A stretch of 14,309 bases of DNA from CAYUNT01 sp964446285. Lineage in GTDB: Bacteria; Sumerlaeota; Sumerlaeia; SLMS01; CAYUNT01. Below, in pieces: positions 14,025-14,309 of this stretch (the first letter of the stretch is position 1; every line of letters starts with the position of its first letter). The DNA is taken from NCBI GenBank assembly GCA_964446285.1, contig CAYUNT010000118.1, positions 1 through 14,309 of the forward strand, written 5' to 3'. A model generated the notes under the pieces. The model saw nothing but the letters and a program-made list of their open reading frames with translations, had not been told where the DNA came from and ran no database searches. The translations under genes were made by a program, and so were the position numbers.

Positions 14025-14309
14025 AATCCGAAACCAGATACGGCGATTGCGTTTTGACAATAACGAAATGACCCAGCAGGAACTGGGAGATCGTGTGGGG
14101 GTAACGCGCCAAACCATTCTCGCCATCGAGGCCGGCCATTACAATCCATCGCTTTTGCTGGCGATGCGAATTGCCCGCGTCTTTGGACGGACGGTGGAGG
14201 AGGTCTTTCAACTGGATGAATCTGGATCCAGCGACGGCAAACCGGCGCTTCCGGTGGGCGCATCTCATTTTTTTGCAGCGGTTGTAGGTGGGTTTGATGT
14301 TGTGGGAAT
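14008..14309 (+). CDS. Helix-turn-helix transcriptional regulator (Xre/YozG-like), 3' end outside the window
   Basis: ATG 14008 follows GGAGG (13996-14000, spacing 7). The frame stays open to the window edge: 100 codons plus two bases, no stop. Residues 6-68 match the short Xre/YozG DNA-binding family: IRRLRFDNNEMTQQELGDR (11-29), the recognition helix around VTRQTILAIEAG (32-43), then NPSLLLAMRIARVFG (46-60) and VEEVFQLDE (63-71). Family members normally end right there at about 65-75 residues. Here the protein continues past residue 71 for at least 29 residues (GSSDGKPALPVG, then a fairly hydrophobic stretch), either a real extension or loss of the usual stop. It probably represses its own operon through the upstream half-sites. 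Confidence 0.85.
   Translation, partial: MGRNPEIRNQIRRLRFDNNEMTQQELGDRVGVTRQTILAIEAGHYNPSLLLAMRIARVFGRTVEEVFQLDESGSSDGKPALPVGASHFFAAVVGGFDVVG

Noticed and set aside
1..14309. tRNA, rRNA, CRISPR array, insertion sequence or phage genes
   Set aside because: No T-loop/acceptor patterns, spaced repeat array, transposase motifs or terminal inverted repeats were found on either strand.

Overview
This is a GC-rich bacterial chromosomal window (G/C strongly preferred at third codon positions, standard stop codons with TGA used normally). The taxon is uncertain. Four things fit an uncultured lineage of the PVC/FCB type, such as Sumerlaeota, Hydrogenedentota or Lentisphaerota: a pseudopilin tail ending in DPTNGTVSNGDIYR, a large secreted clan A glycosidase paired with a URO-D family protein, a stand-alone glutamate synthase large subunit, and GC-rich hairpin repeats between genes. 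This placement is an inference from gene style, not a computed result.

Left part (1-1934): the 3' end of a pseudopilin-like gene on the + strand, with a stop codon at 14-16 that makes it look broken, converges on a complete PLP-dependent sugar aminotransferase gene (DegT/DnrJ/EryC1 family, - strand). A gene-free stretch of more than 400 bases follows. It holds candidate outward-facing promoters for the aminotransferase and for gltB.

Centre (2031-9057, + strand): gltB, the large subunit of glutamate synthase, with its catalytic cysteine, 3Fe-4S motif and GXGXG domain, carries an unusual Ala/Gly/Ser-rich tail. No gltD lies beside it. A roughly 415-base intergenic stretch follows, with hairpins and two copies of a repeat. 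Next comes a two-gene operon: a single-pass membrane-anchored, beta-rich protein of unknown function, overlapping by 4 bases an ABC-transporter ATPase that starts with TTG behind a strong Shine-Dalgarno. No permease gene accompanies it.

Right part, - strand (9072-13225): a two-gene operon transcribed toward the ABC gene. It consists of a URO-D/corrinoid-methyltransferase-like protein translationally coupled (ATGA overlap) to a 1026-residue secreted clan A glycoside hydrolase-like protein.

Right end, + strand (13498-14309): an array of inverted TGTAAA/TTTACA half-sites precedes a gene pair made of a four-helix small membrane protein and an overlapping HTH (Xre/YozG-like) regulator whose 3' end runs off the window. 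This layout fits a small autoregulated module. No tRNA, rRNA, CRISPR array, transposase or phage gene was found.
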